NCBI GenBank assembly: GCA_020832405.1
Contig: JAFIET010000043.1
Span: forward strand, 1-33,190
Source: Balneolales bacterium
GTDB lineage: Bacteria; Bacteroidota; Rhodothermia; Balneolales; Cyclonatronaceae
Length of the DNA stretch: 33,190 bases
Direction: 5' to 3'
Shown here one piece after another: positions 1 through 7,524 of this stretch. The position numbers and the translations under genes were made by a program. The notes under the pieces are model-generated. The model was not told the DNA's origin. It ran no database searches and saw only the letters and a list, made by a program, of their open reading frames with translations. Within the stretch, counting starts at the first letter, position 1; every line of letters starts with the position of its first letter.

Positions 1-54
1 GATGAACTGATTGAAACGGCATTGCTTGAAGCCGGTGAATCATTCCGGTCCTGA
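1..54 (+). CDS. 3' end of an unidentified gene (partial)
   Basis: Frame 1 is open from the first base and ends at a TGA at 52-54, giving a 17-residue C-terminus that begins DELIETALLEAG. It lies on the same strand as lpdA, and a possible hairpin terminator follows at 133-160. The fragment is too short to recognise, and an open frame of this length can occur by chance. The call rests on position and on the amphipathic, helix-like composition of the residues. Confidence 0.45.
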   Translation, partial: DELIETALLEAGESFRS

Positions 55-114
55 ACCCGAAGCTGGATGGCACGCGGATTGGCCGGATCGGGCCGGATTT
101 CCGCGGATTTTTTT
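55..114. repeat. Intergenic degenerate ATCCGCG-type repeat, copy 1
   Basis: Read on the minus strand, 68-114 consists of ATCCGCG-like units about every 9-11 bases: ATCCGCGGA, ATCCGGCCCG, ATCCGGCCA, ATCCGCGTGCC. The flank ACCCGAAGC (55-63) recurs at 290-298, ahead of copy 2. A third copy in the opposite orientation is at 3261-3304. It lies in the non-coding spacer before lpdA. Function is unknown. Confidence 0.7.
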
Positions 115-132
115 CCTGCTTCGCAAAGTGCC

Positions 133-160
133 CGCTTCATCCCGAGCGAAGCGTGTTTTT
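133..160 (+). terminator. Possible terminator of the upstream gene
   Basis: CGCTTC at 133-138 pairs with GAAGCG at 148-153 across a 9-base loop, and a TGTTTTT stretch follows. The stem is short, so this is a moderate call. It lies about 80 bases after the stop of the partial gene. Confidence 0.4.
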
Positions 161-212
161 ACCGAAAAACCTGTAATCCCGGTCCTGAACCCTGAAACTA
201 CCCGGAAACAAA

Positions 213-270
213 AGCCCCTCTCCTGAAGACCATCTCTGTGAGGCATCGTGGTAATATCAGGAGAGGGGCT
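213..270. repeat. Perfect 14-bp inverted repeat with 30-base loop
   Basis: AGCCCCTCTCCTGA at 213-226 is exactly complementary to TCAGGAGAGGGGCT at 257-270. The stem is strong and GC-rich, but no T-run follows on either strand, so it is not a standard terminator. It lies between repeat copies 1 and 2 in the spacer before lpdA and could be a REP-like element or a leader structure. Confidence 0.65.
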
Positions 271-289
271 GGGGTGAGGCCGGCACCGG

Positions 290-327
290 ACCCGAAGCCG
301 ACGGCACGCGGACTGGCCGGATTTTTC
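290..327. repeat. Intergenic degenerate ATCCGCG-type repeat, copy 2
   Basis: ACCCGAAGC at 290-298 is followed by GGCACGCGGA-C-TGGCCGGAT, which matches copy 1 at 55-90 with few changes. Both copies are followed further on by CCCGCTTC and ACCGAAAA stretches (about 131-167 and 400-430). The spacer may therefore hold two diverged copies of a longer unit. Confidence 0.6.
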
Positions 328-490
328 TTTCATGTTCCCAAAGCGCTCGCAGGTTAAAGCGCGAACCGGTTCATGCGCACGGTAGCACCTCCCCCGCTGC
401 AAAACCCGCTTCTTAACATTTTCACCGAAAATGCCTATTTTACAGAACTGAAATTGAACCGATAGTATTAACCCGCTCAAAAACAATATT

Positions 491-1909
491 ATGGCAAAAG
501 AATATGATGTAGTTGTGATAGGTACCGGCCCCGGCGGATATGTGGCGGCCATCCGGGCCTCACAGCTTGGCCTCAAAACCGCAGTTATTGAAAAAAGAGA
601 TTTAGGGGGCGTTTGCCTCAACATCGGCTGTATCCCGACCAAAGCATTATTGAAATCAGCCGAAACCTTCGAAAAAATTTCACACGCTTCCGAGTACGGC
701 CTCGAAGTCGGCGAAGCCAAAGTAAACTTCCCCAATGTAATCAAGCGCAGCCGCGGCGTGGCTGATAAAATGAGCAAGGGCGTTCAGTTCCTCATGAAGG
801 CCAACAAGGTCGATGTCGTGCGTGGTAAGGGCATCCTCGCCGGTAACGGCGAAGTGAAGGTGGTAGATGACAGCAATAAGGAAACCGACCGCCTCAAAGC
901 AGAGCACATCATCATCGCTACCGGTGCCCGCAGCCGCGAGCTGCCGAGCCTGAAGTTCGATAACGAAACCGTTATCAACTCCGAGCGGGCGATGAAGCTC
1001 GAAAAGCAGCCCAAGAAACTCGTAATCGCCGGTGCCGGTGCTATCGGTGTTGAGTTCGCCTACTTCTACCACACCATCGGCACGGAAGTAACCATCATCG
1101 AGCTTCAGAAGCACATCGTGCCCGCTGAGGACGAAGATGTGAGCAAGGAACTCGCCAAAATCTACAAGAAAAAAGGCATGAACATCATGACCGAAAGCTC
1201 TGTGGAAAAGGTCGTCAAAAAAGGCGACGGCGTTGAAGTTACCGTTAAGACCAAAAAGGGTGAAGAGAAAATCGAAGCCGATATGGTGCTTTCAGCGGTT
1301 GGCGTTGTGGGTAACGTTGAAGGCATCGGCCTCGAAGAAGCCGGCGTGAAAGTTGAAAGAGGCGCTATCGTTGTGAAAGCCAATACCTACGAAACCGATG
1401 CCAAAGGTGTGTACGCGATTGGTGATGTCATCGGCGGACCGTGGCTGGCGCACAAGGCTTCGCACGAAGCCATCGAGTGCGTTGAGCGTATTGCAGGGCT
1501 CGATCCCATCCCCGTTAACCACAAAAACATCCCCGGCTGTACCTACTGCCATCCGGAAATTGCTTCCGTGGGTCTCACCGAAAAAGCGGCTAAAGAAGCC
1601 GGTTACGAGGTGAAAGTGGGCAAATTCCCGTTTCAGGCAAGCGGCAAAGCTTCGGCTGCCGGCGCAACCGACGGCTTCGTAAAGGTCGTTTTCGATGCCA
1701 AATACGGCGAATGGCTCGGCTGCCACATGATCGGCGATAACGTTACCGAAATGATCGCCTCACCGGTACTCGCCCGCGATCTGGAAACAACGGGCCACGA
1801 AGTGATCGCATCCATCCACCCGCACCCGACCCTGAGCGAAGCGGTGATGGAAGCTGTTGCCGAAGCCTATGGCGAAGGCGTACACCTCGGCACGCCGCCT
1901 AAAAAATAA
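491..1909 (+). CDS. lpdA: Dihydrolipoyl dehydrogenase (E3)
   Basis: This flavoprotein reoxidises the dihydrolipoamide arms of 2-oxoacid dehydrogenase and glycine-cleavage complexes using NAD+. The 472 residues are the normal length. An FAD-binding GTGPGG motif lies at residues 11-16 and the redox-active pair GGVCLNIGC puts cysteines at 42 and 47. The NAD-binding GAGAIGVEF motif is near 181, the second FAD motif YAIGDV near 308, and the C-terminal catalytic HPHPTLSE motif near 441-449. The ATG at 491 gives a complete N-terminal Rossmann fold, so the start is secure. No obvious Shine-Dalgarno sequence is present, as is usual in Bacteroidota relatives. The gene stands alone, with a repeat-rich spacer before it and a strong terminator after it. 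The E1 and E2 partners are not in this window. Confidence 0.97.
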   Translation: MAKEYDVVVIGTGPGGYVAAIRASQLGLKTAVIEKRDLGGVCLNIGCIPTKALLKSAETFEKISHASEYGLEVGEAKVNFPNVIKRSRGVADKMSKGVQFLMKANKVDVVRGKGILAGNGEVKVVDDSNKETDRLKAEHIIIATGARSRELPSLKFDNETVINSERAMKLEKQPKKLVIAGAGAIGVEFAYFYHTIGTEVTIIELQKHIVPAEDEDVSKELAKIYKKKGMNIMTESSVEKVVKKGDGVEVTVKTKKGEEKIEADMVLSAVGVVGNVEGIGLEEAGVKVERGAIVVKANTYETDAKGVYAIGDVIGGPWLAHKASHEAIECVERIAGLDPIPVNHKNIPGCTYCHPEIASVGLTEKAAKEAGYEVKVGKFPFQASGKASAAGATDGFVKVVFDAKYGEWLGCHMIGDNVTEMIASPVLARDLETTGHEVIASIHPHPTLSEAVMEAVAEAYGEGVHLGTPPKK

Positions 1910-1970
1910 AGCTGTATTTCATCTGCGGTTATTTTAGGGTGATGTGCCCCCAAACCGCAGGCAGAGTTCA

Positions 1971-2007
1971 GGCCGGCTTCTCCGCATCGGAGTGGCCGGC
2001 TTTTTTT
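1971..2007 (+). terminator. lpdA terminator
   Basis: A two-part stem, GCCGGC (1972-1977) with GCCGGC (1995-2000) and CTCCG (1980-1984) with CGGAG (1988-1992), is followed by seven T residues at 2001-2007. It lies 62 bases after the lpdA stop. Confidence 0.9.
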
Positions 2008-2115
2008 GTATGATTGAAGGATTCGGCGGCATCTCCCCTTGATTCTCTCCTAAAAATGATGCACTATTGTAAGACGCTAACAATCGACTGAACAGGAACT
2101 TAACCGGGGAACACC

Positions 2116-2556
2116 ATGCAAATCAAAGAAATACTGAAAGTGAAAGGCTCCGATGTGTACAATATCGCTCCCGATGCTACGGTCTATGATGCCGTAAAGC
2201 TCATGTCGGATCTGAACGTCGGTGCGCTGCTGGTAATGCGCGACCGCAAAATGGCGGGCATCATTACGGAGCGCGATTACCGCAATAAAATCATCCTCAA
2301 AGGCAGGGCTTCAAAGGATACGGCCGTGCAGGAAATCATGACGACCGAGGTGTTTTGTGTGAAGGAAACCGAGACGGTGGACAGCTGCCTGCAGATCATG
2401 ACTGAGAAGAAAATCCGGCACATCCCGGTGATGAACGACGACCACAGCGTAGCCGGCATGGTTTCCATCGGCGACCTCGTTAAGGCCGTGATTCAGAAAC
2501 AGAAGGTGGAAATTTCAACGCTAAAGAGCTACATCTACGGGGAGTCGCCGCTGTAG
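2116..2556 (+). CDS. Two-CBS-domain protein
   Basis: The 146-residue protein is little more than a pair of CBS domains (about residues 14-62 and 77-135), with the typical strand-helix signatures 'GALLVM..RKMAGIITERD' and 'IRHIPVM..HSVAGMVSIGDL'. CBS pairs fold together (a Bateman module) and usually bind adenine nucleotides such as AMP, ATP or S-adenosylmethionine. Stand-alone pairs are common in this phylum and their partners are mostly unknown. The ATG at 2116 is preceded by GGGGA about six bases away, one of the few ribosome-binding-site-like sequences here. The gene is monocistronic between two terminators. The family is certain; the ligand and target are not visible. Confidence 0.92.
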   Translation: MQIKEILKVKGSDVYNIAPDATVYDAVKLMSDLNVGALLVMRDRKMAGIITERDYRNKIILKGRASKDTAVQEIMTTEVFCVKETETVDSCLQIMTEKKIRHIPVMNDDHSVAGMVSIGDLVKAVIQKQKVEISTLKSYIYGESPL

Positions 2557-2611
2557 CGATTTTGCCGAATTTAGCAGCAGAAAGCTTACAAATTTGGTAG
2601 ATTACAAAATT

Positions 2612-2664
2612 GCCGGTCTGAAACGCAGCCTGAAGTATTTCCAAAAAACAGACCGGCTTTTTTT
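2612..2664 (+). terminator. Terminator after the CBS protein
   Basis: GCCGGTCTG (2612-2620) pairs with CAGACCGGC (2649-2657), followed by seven T residues. The 28-base loop is long for a terminator, but the 9-bp perfect stem and the T-run support the call. Confidence 0.75.
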
Positions 2665-2696
2665 CGCTACTATTCACTAACTGATTTTTATCTGCT

Positions 2697-3071
2697 ATGC
2701 TTGAAACCTGGGTTCTGATTCACCTTATCGGTGTTTTTTTTATTTTCATGGCGCTGGGCGGCACGTTTGTGCACGTGATTAACGGCGGTACCAAAGAAAA
2801 CAACAAATGGGCCAAAGGCCTCGCTGCCATGCACGGCGCGGGACTGCTGGTCGTTCTTGTGTTTGGCCTTATGGGCCTGATCTCTCTGGGCGTAAAACCC
2901 TCTGAGTTCAACATGTACGTGTACCTGAAACTGCTCATCTGGCTGTTTTTGGGCGCTTCACTCACCATCCCGTACAAAGTAGAAGGCAGCGCCAAGCTGC
3001 TGATGTTCGTGATTCCGCTGCTCGCAGCCGTATCAACCTATATCGGGCTGAACTATATGATGCGGGTGTAA
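2697..3071 (+). CDS. Small four-helix integral membrane protein
   Basis: The 124-residue protein has about four hydrophobic helices, near residues 5-25, 42-65, 76-93 and 100-121. A charged loop (GTKENNKWAKG) lies between the first two. A histidine sits in helix 1 (LIHLIGV), and others follow in TFVHVI and AAMHGAG. This arrangement recalls small CopD/SirB2-like inner-membrane proteins that sometimes hold haem or metal, but no diagnostic motif allows a firm call. The ATG at 2697 directly precedes the first hydrophobic helix. The gene is separated from both neighbours by terminators. It is real by length, composition and placement; its function is unknown. Confidence 0.82.
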   Translation: MLETWVLIHLIGVFFIFMALGGTFVHVINGGTKENNKWAKGLAAMHGAGLLVVLVFGLMGLISLGVKPSEFNMYVYLKLLIWLFLGASLTIPYKVEGSAKLLMFVIPLLAAVSTYIGLNYMMRV

Positions 3072-3096
3072 GGCTCGCTTTTCAACTAAGAAGGAA

Positions 3097-3135
3097 CAAA
3101 GCCCCGGTGTACGCACATCGGGGCTTTGTTGGTTT
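3097..3135 (+). terminator. Terminator after the membrane protein
   Basis: CAAAGCCCCG (3097-3106) pairs perfectly with CGGGGCTTTG (3119-3128) across a 12-base loop and is followed by TTGGTTTT. Confidence 0.85.
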
Positions 3136-3237
3136 TATACCCCGGATTCATTTCAGACAGTACGACCGGCCGGGAAACGCAAGCCGGAAAGAGAATCCAA
3201 AAACGCGATGATGAAGACTCCGGGATTTTGCCTCTTT

Positions 3238-3264
3238 GTTAATGTGCCGTATATCTTTAAAAAA
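3238..3264. repeat. 27-base intergenic motif, copy A
   Basis: This stretch begins GTTAATG and contains GCCGTATATCT before an A-run. It matches 19993-20019 at 25 of 27 positions. Here it runs straight into ATCCGCG repeat copy 3. No same-strand gene follows closely, so a promoter role is doubtful. Confidence 0.6.
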
Positions 3265-3304
3265 TCCGCGCAAATCCCGCCCGATCCGTAAAATCAGCGT
3301 GCCA
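3261..3304. repeat. Intergenic degenerate ATCCGCG-type repeat, copy 3 (inverted)
   Basis: The plus strand reads AAAATCCGCG, AAATCCCGCC, CGATCCGTA, AATCAGCGTGCCA. It aligns along its whole length with the reverse complement of 68-114, with only scattered mismatches. It lies just past the 3' end of the GluR0-like channel gene. Confidence 0.7.
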
Positions 3305-3337
3305 TAACACAGCGTGAACACGCAGCAGCCGGCTCCT

Positions 3338-4432
3338 TCAGTCCTCCCCGTAATGCTGCCGGATTGCACTCCACTCGGGGCTGCTGATGAAATCGAGCAG
3401 CACGGTGTTTACGGCATTCCGGTAGGGGGCGCCCAGCGGCAGGGCGATGCCGTAATACTGATCGTTGAAGGTGCGGGGCAGCACCTGTACCTCGTTCCGG
3501 AAGTGCCGGTCGGTTTCGAAGCGGACGATGGGCGCATCGTGCACAAAGGCATCGATGCGGCCGTCCCTCACGGATTCCAGCCCCTCACGGATGCTGCCGT
3601 AGGTCGTGAACCGGATGCCGCGCTCCTGAAGCATGCCCACGGTCGCTGAGCCGGCAAGTACGCCGGTACGGACAAACGGCAGGTCTTCGGGTCCGCCCAC
3701 CTTGCTGTCAAGCTGCGAAACAGTAAGGCTCGACGCAATTGAGGCCGTAAAGAACGAAATCACAATTACCCCGGCAAACATCCAGATAAAACCGACGATG
3801 CGGCCGCCGAGGGTACGGGGTGATTTATCGCCGTAGCCCACGGTTGTCATGGTAACGGCTGCCCACCAGAAGCCGGCCCCGATGCCTTCTGATGTGCTGC
3901 CGCCAAATTCTTCCTCATTGCCCCGGCGCTCGAAAACCCAGACGAGCACCCCCCAGAACAGCAGTACTCCGAGCAGCAGCGCGAGAATAAACAAAAACTC
4001 CGGGCTAAACACGGCCAGAAAAGCCTGCCACACGCCCCGGGGGGTATAGCCGGTTGCGATACCGAGGCCGGTTATATAAAACGGATGCGTGAAATCGACG
4101 GCTTCTTCCCGCTCCGAAGTAATGGTTAGGGCGGCGGCCGCGGCAAAAAGGCTGCCGTCTTCAACACCGAGCAGCAGGCCTTCGATATCGCGGGTTTCAT
4201 AGCGGAACGGGATTTCGAGCTCCGCTGCGATGTGCTCCCACAGGCTAATGGTAATGCCCGAGAAGGAGCCGTCTTCCTCCTCAATCACAAAAGGCGGGGC
4301 AATGCGGATGCCGATCACGACCTCATCATCTGTTCCGGTTGCTGTCTGGATCGCGTGTGAGGGTTGCGGGAGCAGAAAGGAGACTACCAACACAAAAAGA
4401 AGGGGGAGCTGACCGGGAAATCGCATCATCAT
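3338..4432 (-). CDS. GluR0-like ligand-gated potassium channel
   Basis: The domain order is that of prokaryotic ionotropic glutamate receptors. There is a signal peptide (1-27), then ligand-binding lobe 1 (about 36-130). Next come a membrane helix (about 142-167), a re-entrant pore with the potassium filter TTVGYGD (196-202), a second helix ending FFTASIASSLTV (about 227-238) and ligand-binding lobe 2 (about 246-360). The last motif corresponds to the gating motif SYTANLAA of animal receptors. The ligand-pocket arginine is R108 in ALTITSEREEAVDF, which matches the iGluR element that grips the amino-acid carboxylate. D299 in FVHDAP occupies the lobe-2 acidic position that contacts the amino group. 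A tetrameric K+ channel gated by a periplasmic amino acid is the likely product. Three consecutive ATG codons leave the exact start open by two residues. The gene is divergent from the BspA-like gene. Confidence 0.9.
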   Translation of the reverse strand: MMMRFPGQLPLLFVLVVSFLLPQPSHAIQTATGTDDEVVIGIRIAPPFVIEEEDGSFSGITISLWEHIAAELEIPFRYETRDIEGLLLGVEDGSLFAAAAALTITSEREEAVDFTHPFYITGLGIATGYTPRGVWQAFLAVFSPEFLFILALLLGVLLFWGVLVWVFERRGNEEEFGGSTSEGIGAGFWWAAVTMTTVGYGDKSPRTLGGRIVGFIWMFAGVIVISFFTASIASSLTVSQLDSKVGGPEDLPFVRTGVLAGSATVGMLQERGIRFTTYGSIREGLESVRDGRIDAFVHDAPIVRFETDRHFRNEVQVLPRTFNDQYYGIALPLGAPYRNAVNTVLLDFISSPEWSAIRQHYGED

Positions 4433-4576
4433 AAAATAAAATTAGAAAAAGGGCAGATATCCCGGTGAAGTTGTGGAATCAGGGCTGAAATTGCAACCGT
4501 GATCAGGTTTTTGTGCGGCTTTCAAAACGAGTTGTGGAAATAAAACGCAGGTTTTACTAATGAAAGGATGCTTTTG

Positions 4577-4591
4577 AGCAGTACAACTGCT
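4577..4591. promoter_or_regulatory. Possible operator in the divergent spacer
   Basis: AGCAGT (4577-4582) and ACTGCT (4586-4591) form a perfect 6-3-6 palindrome. It lies about midway between the divergent channel gene and the BspA-like gene, in a 295-base AT-rich spacer with no gene. The site is short and may be chance. Confidence 0.3.
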
Positions 4592-4727
4592 GTCAGGATG
4601 CCACTTACAAGTTTATAACTACCACTTAAAAAAAGGATCTTCGCATTTACATAACTATAAGGTAGTTTCTATCCACAATTATTGAGTAATAAAATCAATA
4701 ACTTATCATTAAGTATTAACAAATATT

Positions 4728-7049
4728 ATGTTTAAATATCTACAGACTGCAGCTGTGCTGCTTGTTATGACGGCCGTGCCTTTTCCAGCAGCGGCACAGG
4801 GAAATTTCTTCCTCGATGAAAATGGCGTAACCATTAAATGCACCGGAGCCACTCCAGGCGAAACCGGAACCGTAAACGGCGTGGAATACGAGGCCGTTGA
4901 CCGCGATTTGTTAATTCAGCGAATTGCCGATGAAGCTGATCTTACTGTTGTTTGTACTACGCCGGTAGTCACGTTAGAATCCATTTTTAACAACAACTCA
5001 TCCTTCAATCAGGACATCAGCAGCTGGGATGTTAGTAATGTTACCTCGCTTTTTCAGGCATTCAGAAACACGAGCTCTTTTACACAAAGCCTGAGCGCAT
5101 GGGATGTTAGCAATGTAACCGATATGGGGGGTGTATTTATCAACAGCGCATTTAACGGAGATATCAGCAACTGGGATGTAAGCAATGTGACATGGATGTT
5201 CGGTATGTTTAATGAGAGTGTTTTTAATCAGGATATCAGTGGCTGGGATGTCAGCAGTGTTACCAATATGCAACAGCTATTCCGCTGGAATTTCAACTTC
5301 AATCAGGATATCAGCAACTGGGATGTGAGTAATGTCACCGACATGAGATACATGTTTAGCAATGCAACTTCTTTCAATCAGGATATCGGTAACTGGGATG
5401 TAAGCAGTGTCACTAATATAGATTACATGTTTCTCGGAGCCACAGCCTTTAATCAGGACATCAGCAACTGGGATGTAAGCAACATAACAAATATGCAGGC
5501 CGTGTTTGCTGGCGCAACATCATTCAATCAGCCTTTAGATAGCTGGAACGTTGGAAGTGTTACTGCCATGACGGATATGTTCCGTGATGCAGCGGCCTTT
5601 AATCAGCCCCTGAACAGCTGGGATGTAAGCAACGTAACTGTTATGGTCCGTATGTTTGCTGGCGCAACATCATTCAATCAGCCCCTGAACAGCTGGAATG
5701 TGAGCAGCGTGACGAATATGTTTCGAATGTTCTTCATTGCAACGGACTTTAATCAGGACCTGAACAGCTGGGATGTAAGCAGCGTAACCAACATGGAGGA
5801 AATGTTCCGGAACGCCGCAGCTTTTAACGGGAATATCAGTGCATGGAACACCTCTTCTGTAGAAACCATGACCTTCATGTTTTTCGGTGCAACGGATTTC
5901 AATCAGGCTATTGGCGGATGGAATATGAGCAACGTAACAAGCATAGCACAGATGTTCAACGGGGCATCTTCCTTTAATCAGGATCTTAACAATTGGGATA
6001 TCAGTAATATAACAATGCTTACCGCAGTATTTGCTAACAGCGGATTCAACGGAAATATCAGCGACTGGGATGTCAGCCAAGTAACGATGCTAAATGCTAC
6101 CTTTGCCGGAAGTCCGTTTAACGGCGATATCAGTGGCTGGGATGTAAGCAGTGTAGAGATAATGGGCGGTGTTTTTGCAGACAGTCCGTTTAATCAGGAT
6201 ATCAGCGGCTGGGATGTAAGCAATGTTACCAATATGAGCCTTTTGTTTCGGTCAAACAGCGCCTTTAATCAGCCCATCGGAAGCTGGGATGTGAGTAATG
6301 TTACAACTATGAGACAAATGTTTGACAAGGCTACATCCTTTAACCAGGATATCAACAGCTGGAATACGGGGAATGTTACCGATTTTAATTTAATGTTCGA
6401 CGGAGCCACTTCCTTTAATCAGCCGTTGAACAGTTGGGATATGAGCAGTGCAACGTCAATAGCTTTTATGTTCCGTGATGCCACTTCGTTTAATCAGCCC
6501 ATTGGAAGCTGGGATGTAAGTAATGTTTGGAACATGAACTGGGTTTTTTATGGTGCAGAAAGCTTCAATCAGCCACTTGCAAGCTGGGATGTAAGCAGTG
6601 CGACCGCGATGAGTGCCATGTTTCGCGATGCCGCATCATTCAATCAGAACCTTAGCGGCTGGTGCGTGGAAAATATTACGAATGAGCCTGATCAGTTTGC
6701 CGCCGGCGCCCCGCTCGCACCGGCTTTTTTCCCTGTTTGGGGAACCTGCAACCCTACGAGCGTTGGGGAAGGCGGTGAGCTCGTAACCACATTCACCCTC
6801 TCCCAAAACTACCCCAACCCCTTCAACCCGACAACCCAAATTCAGTACGCCCTACCCGAAGCGGCAGAGGTGCGGCTGGAGGTCTTCAACCTTGCGGGTC
6901 AGCGGGTGGCGGTGCTGGTGAGCAGCATGCAGACAGCGGGCACGCACAGCGCCACCTTCAGCGGACAAAGCCTGGCAAGCGGGGTGTACCTGTACCGCCT
7001 GCAGGCCGGCAGCTTCGTGCAGACCCGGAAGATGCTGCTGCTGAAGTAA
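4728..7049 (+). CDS. BspA-like DUF285 repeat surface protein with T9SS tail
   Basis: The 773-residue protein has a signal peptide (about 1-24, ending AAAQ) and a short N-terminal region. It then has 23 repeats of 24-25 residues from residue 93 to about 660, with consensus [25 protein letters not shown]. This is the DUF285/BspA-type leucine-rich-like repeat (PF03382) seen in surface proteins of Mycoplasma, Vibrio and Bacteroidota. The last repeat is degenerate (SGWCVENIT) and a T9SS type A sorting domain (about 690-773, [13 protein letters not shown] through the terminal KMLLLK) follows. By family knowledge, T9SS exports the protein across the outer membrane and anchors or releases it after the tail is cut. 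Binding or adhesion is likely, but no ligand can be named. The repeat body is noticeably more AT-rich than the tail. A terminator follows. Confidence 0.93.
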   Translation: MFKYLQTAAVLLVMTAVPFPAAAQGNFFLDENGVTIKCTGATPGETGTVNGVEYEAVDRDLLIQRIADEADLTVVCTTPVVTLESIFNNNSSFNQDISSWDVSNVTSLFQAFRNTSSFTQSLSAWDVSNVTDMGGVFINSAFNGDISNWDVSNVTWMFGMFNESVFNQDISGWDVSSVTNMQQLFRWNFNFNQDISNWDVSNVTDMRYMFSNATSFNQDIGNWDVSSVTNIDYMFLGATAFNQDISNWDVSNITNMQAVFAGATSFNQPLDSWNVGSVTAMTDMFRDAAAFNQPLNSWDVSNVTVMVRMFAGATSFNQPLNSWNVSSVTNMFRMFFIATDFNQDLNSWDVSSVTNMEEMFRNAAAFNGNISAWNTSSVETMTFMFFGATDFNQAIGGWNMSNVTSIAQMFNGASSFNQDLNNWDISNITMLTAVFANSGFNGNISDWDVSQVTMLNATFAGSPFNGDISGWDVSSVEIMGGVFADSPFNQDISGWDVSNVTNMSLLFRSNSAFNQPIGSWDVSNVTTMRQMFDKATSFNQDINSWNTGNVTDFNLMFDGATSFNQPLNSWDMSSATSIAFMFRDATSFNQPIGSWDVSNVWNMNWVFYGAESFNQPLASWDVSSATAMSAMFRDAASFNQNLSGWCVENITNEPDQFAAGAPLAPAFFPVWGTCNPTSVGEGGELVTTFTLSQNYPNPFNPTTQIQYALPEAAEVRLEVFNLAGQRVAVLVSSMQTAGTHSATFSGQSLASGVYLYRLQAGSFVQTRKMLLLK
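5004..6713 (+). repeat. Tandem 72-75-bp repeats encoding the DUF285 array
   Basis: Twenty-three in-frame units begin at each FNQ/FNG/FTQ codon group. Some neighbours are close at the DNA level: the 29 bases starting TTTGCTGGCGCAACATC occur identically near 5507 and 5653. Most other units have diverged, which suggests old expansion with some recent duplication or conversion. Confidence 0.9.
6796..7049 (+). repeat. T9SS tail module, copy 1
   Basis: These 254 bases encode the sorting domain. They align without gaps to 10623-10876, with about nine differences (roughly 96% identity), while the parts of the two genes upstream share no similarity. The module is markedly GC-richer than the repeat body before it. 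Confidence 0.9.
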
Positions 7050-7077
7050 GCCTCACGATTAACTTACCCGCGAAAAT

Positions 7078-7113
7078 AAAAAAGCCCGTGTTCAGAGAGC
7101 ACGGGCTTTTTTA
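7078..7113. terminator. Bidirectional terminator after the BspA-like gene
   Basis: AAAGCCCGTG (7081-7090) pairs with CACGGGCTTT (7100-7109) across a 9-base loop. An A-run precedes the stem and a T-run follows, so it could stop transcription from either side. The toxin-like fragment on the minus strand ends only seven bases away. Confidence 0.88.
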
Positions 7114-7119
7114 TTTTAA

Positions 7120-7218
7120 TTATACGAGGGTGCGACGGATAATATAATTGAGTAAACAGAGGTCTTCGTGTATGGCATAAATGATCTTGTGCTGTAATCT
7201 GATGTATGGGCCGATATG
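7120..7218 (-). pseudogene. Probable remnant of a RelE/ParE/YoeB-type toxin
   Basis: The minus strand encodes 32 residues ending at TAA (7120-7122). They include GPYIRLQHKIIYAIHED and IIRRTLV, which resemble the C-terminal strands of RelE-superfamily toxins ('R.iyrI.eD.i.il...RR'). An in-frame stop lies at 7219-7221. Sequence beyond it in the same frame (SFRLILPLIC) still looks protein-like, but no start or antitoxin partner is visible. A decayed toxin gene is the best reading. The stretch is too short to be sure, and chance resemblance is possible. Confidence 0.35.
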
Positions 7219-7524
7219 TTAGCAGATAAGGGGCAGGATAAGCCGGAATGAATGATTTAAATCAATATGATAGAATTATATGTGTTCTTTTAAGAAATAG
7301 GATTGGTTAGCGTATTGTACACTGTGCTTAATGATTAGTATTTATACGTATGTGCGTTAAGGAATTATATTTATGACAACTATTGCAAATAAAGTTTTGA
7401 TGTATTAATTTCACAATAATTAACATGTGATACCAGAAGTTATAGTGCTTGCAGCTCTGGTCTAAGATATTTTGGAGCAGCAGGCATAGGATACTCATCT
7501 GAATTTAAAATTGGACTTTACCTT
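7219..7524. other. AT-rich spacer without a recognised gene
   Basis: About 300 bases of strongly AT-rich DNA hold no convincing open frame. The region presumably carries the promoter and leader of the FGE-fold gene. No clear -33 TTTG / -7 element could be fixed. Confidence 0.5.

Noticed and set aside
40-777. 245-codon minus-strand frame spanning the lpdA upstream region
   Set aside because: It crosses the repeat elements and the start of lpdA antisense, and its translation is low-complexity with no motif.
4653-4667. Short inverted repeat AACTA / TAGTT upstream of the BspA-like gene
   Set aside because: Five AT-rich base pairs are expected by chance in this spacer.
5004-6713. CRISPR-like regular repeats
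   Set aside because: The periodicity is in-frame coding repeats of 24-25 residues, with no constant repeat and variable-spacer structure.
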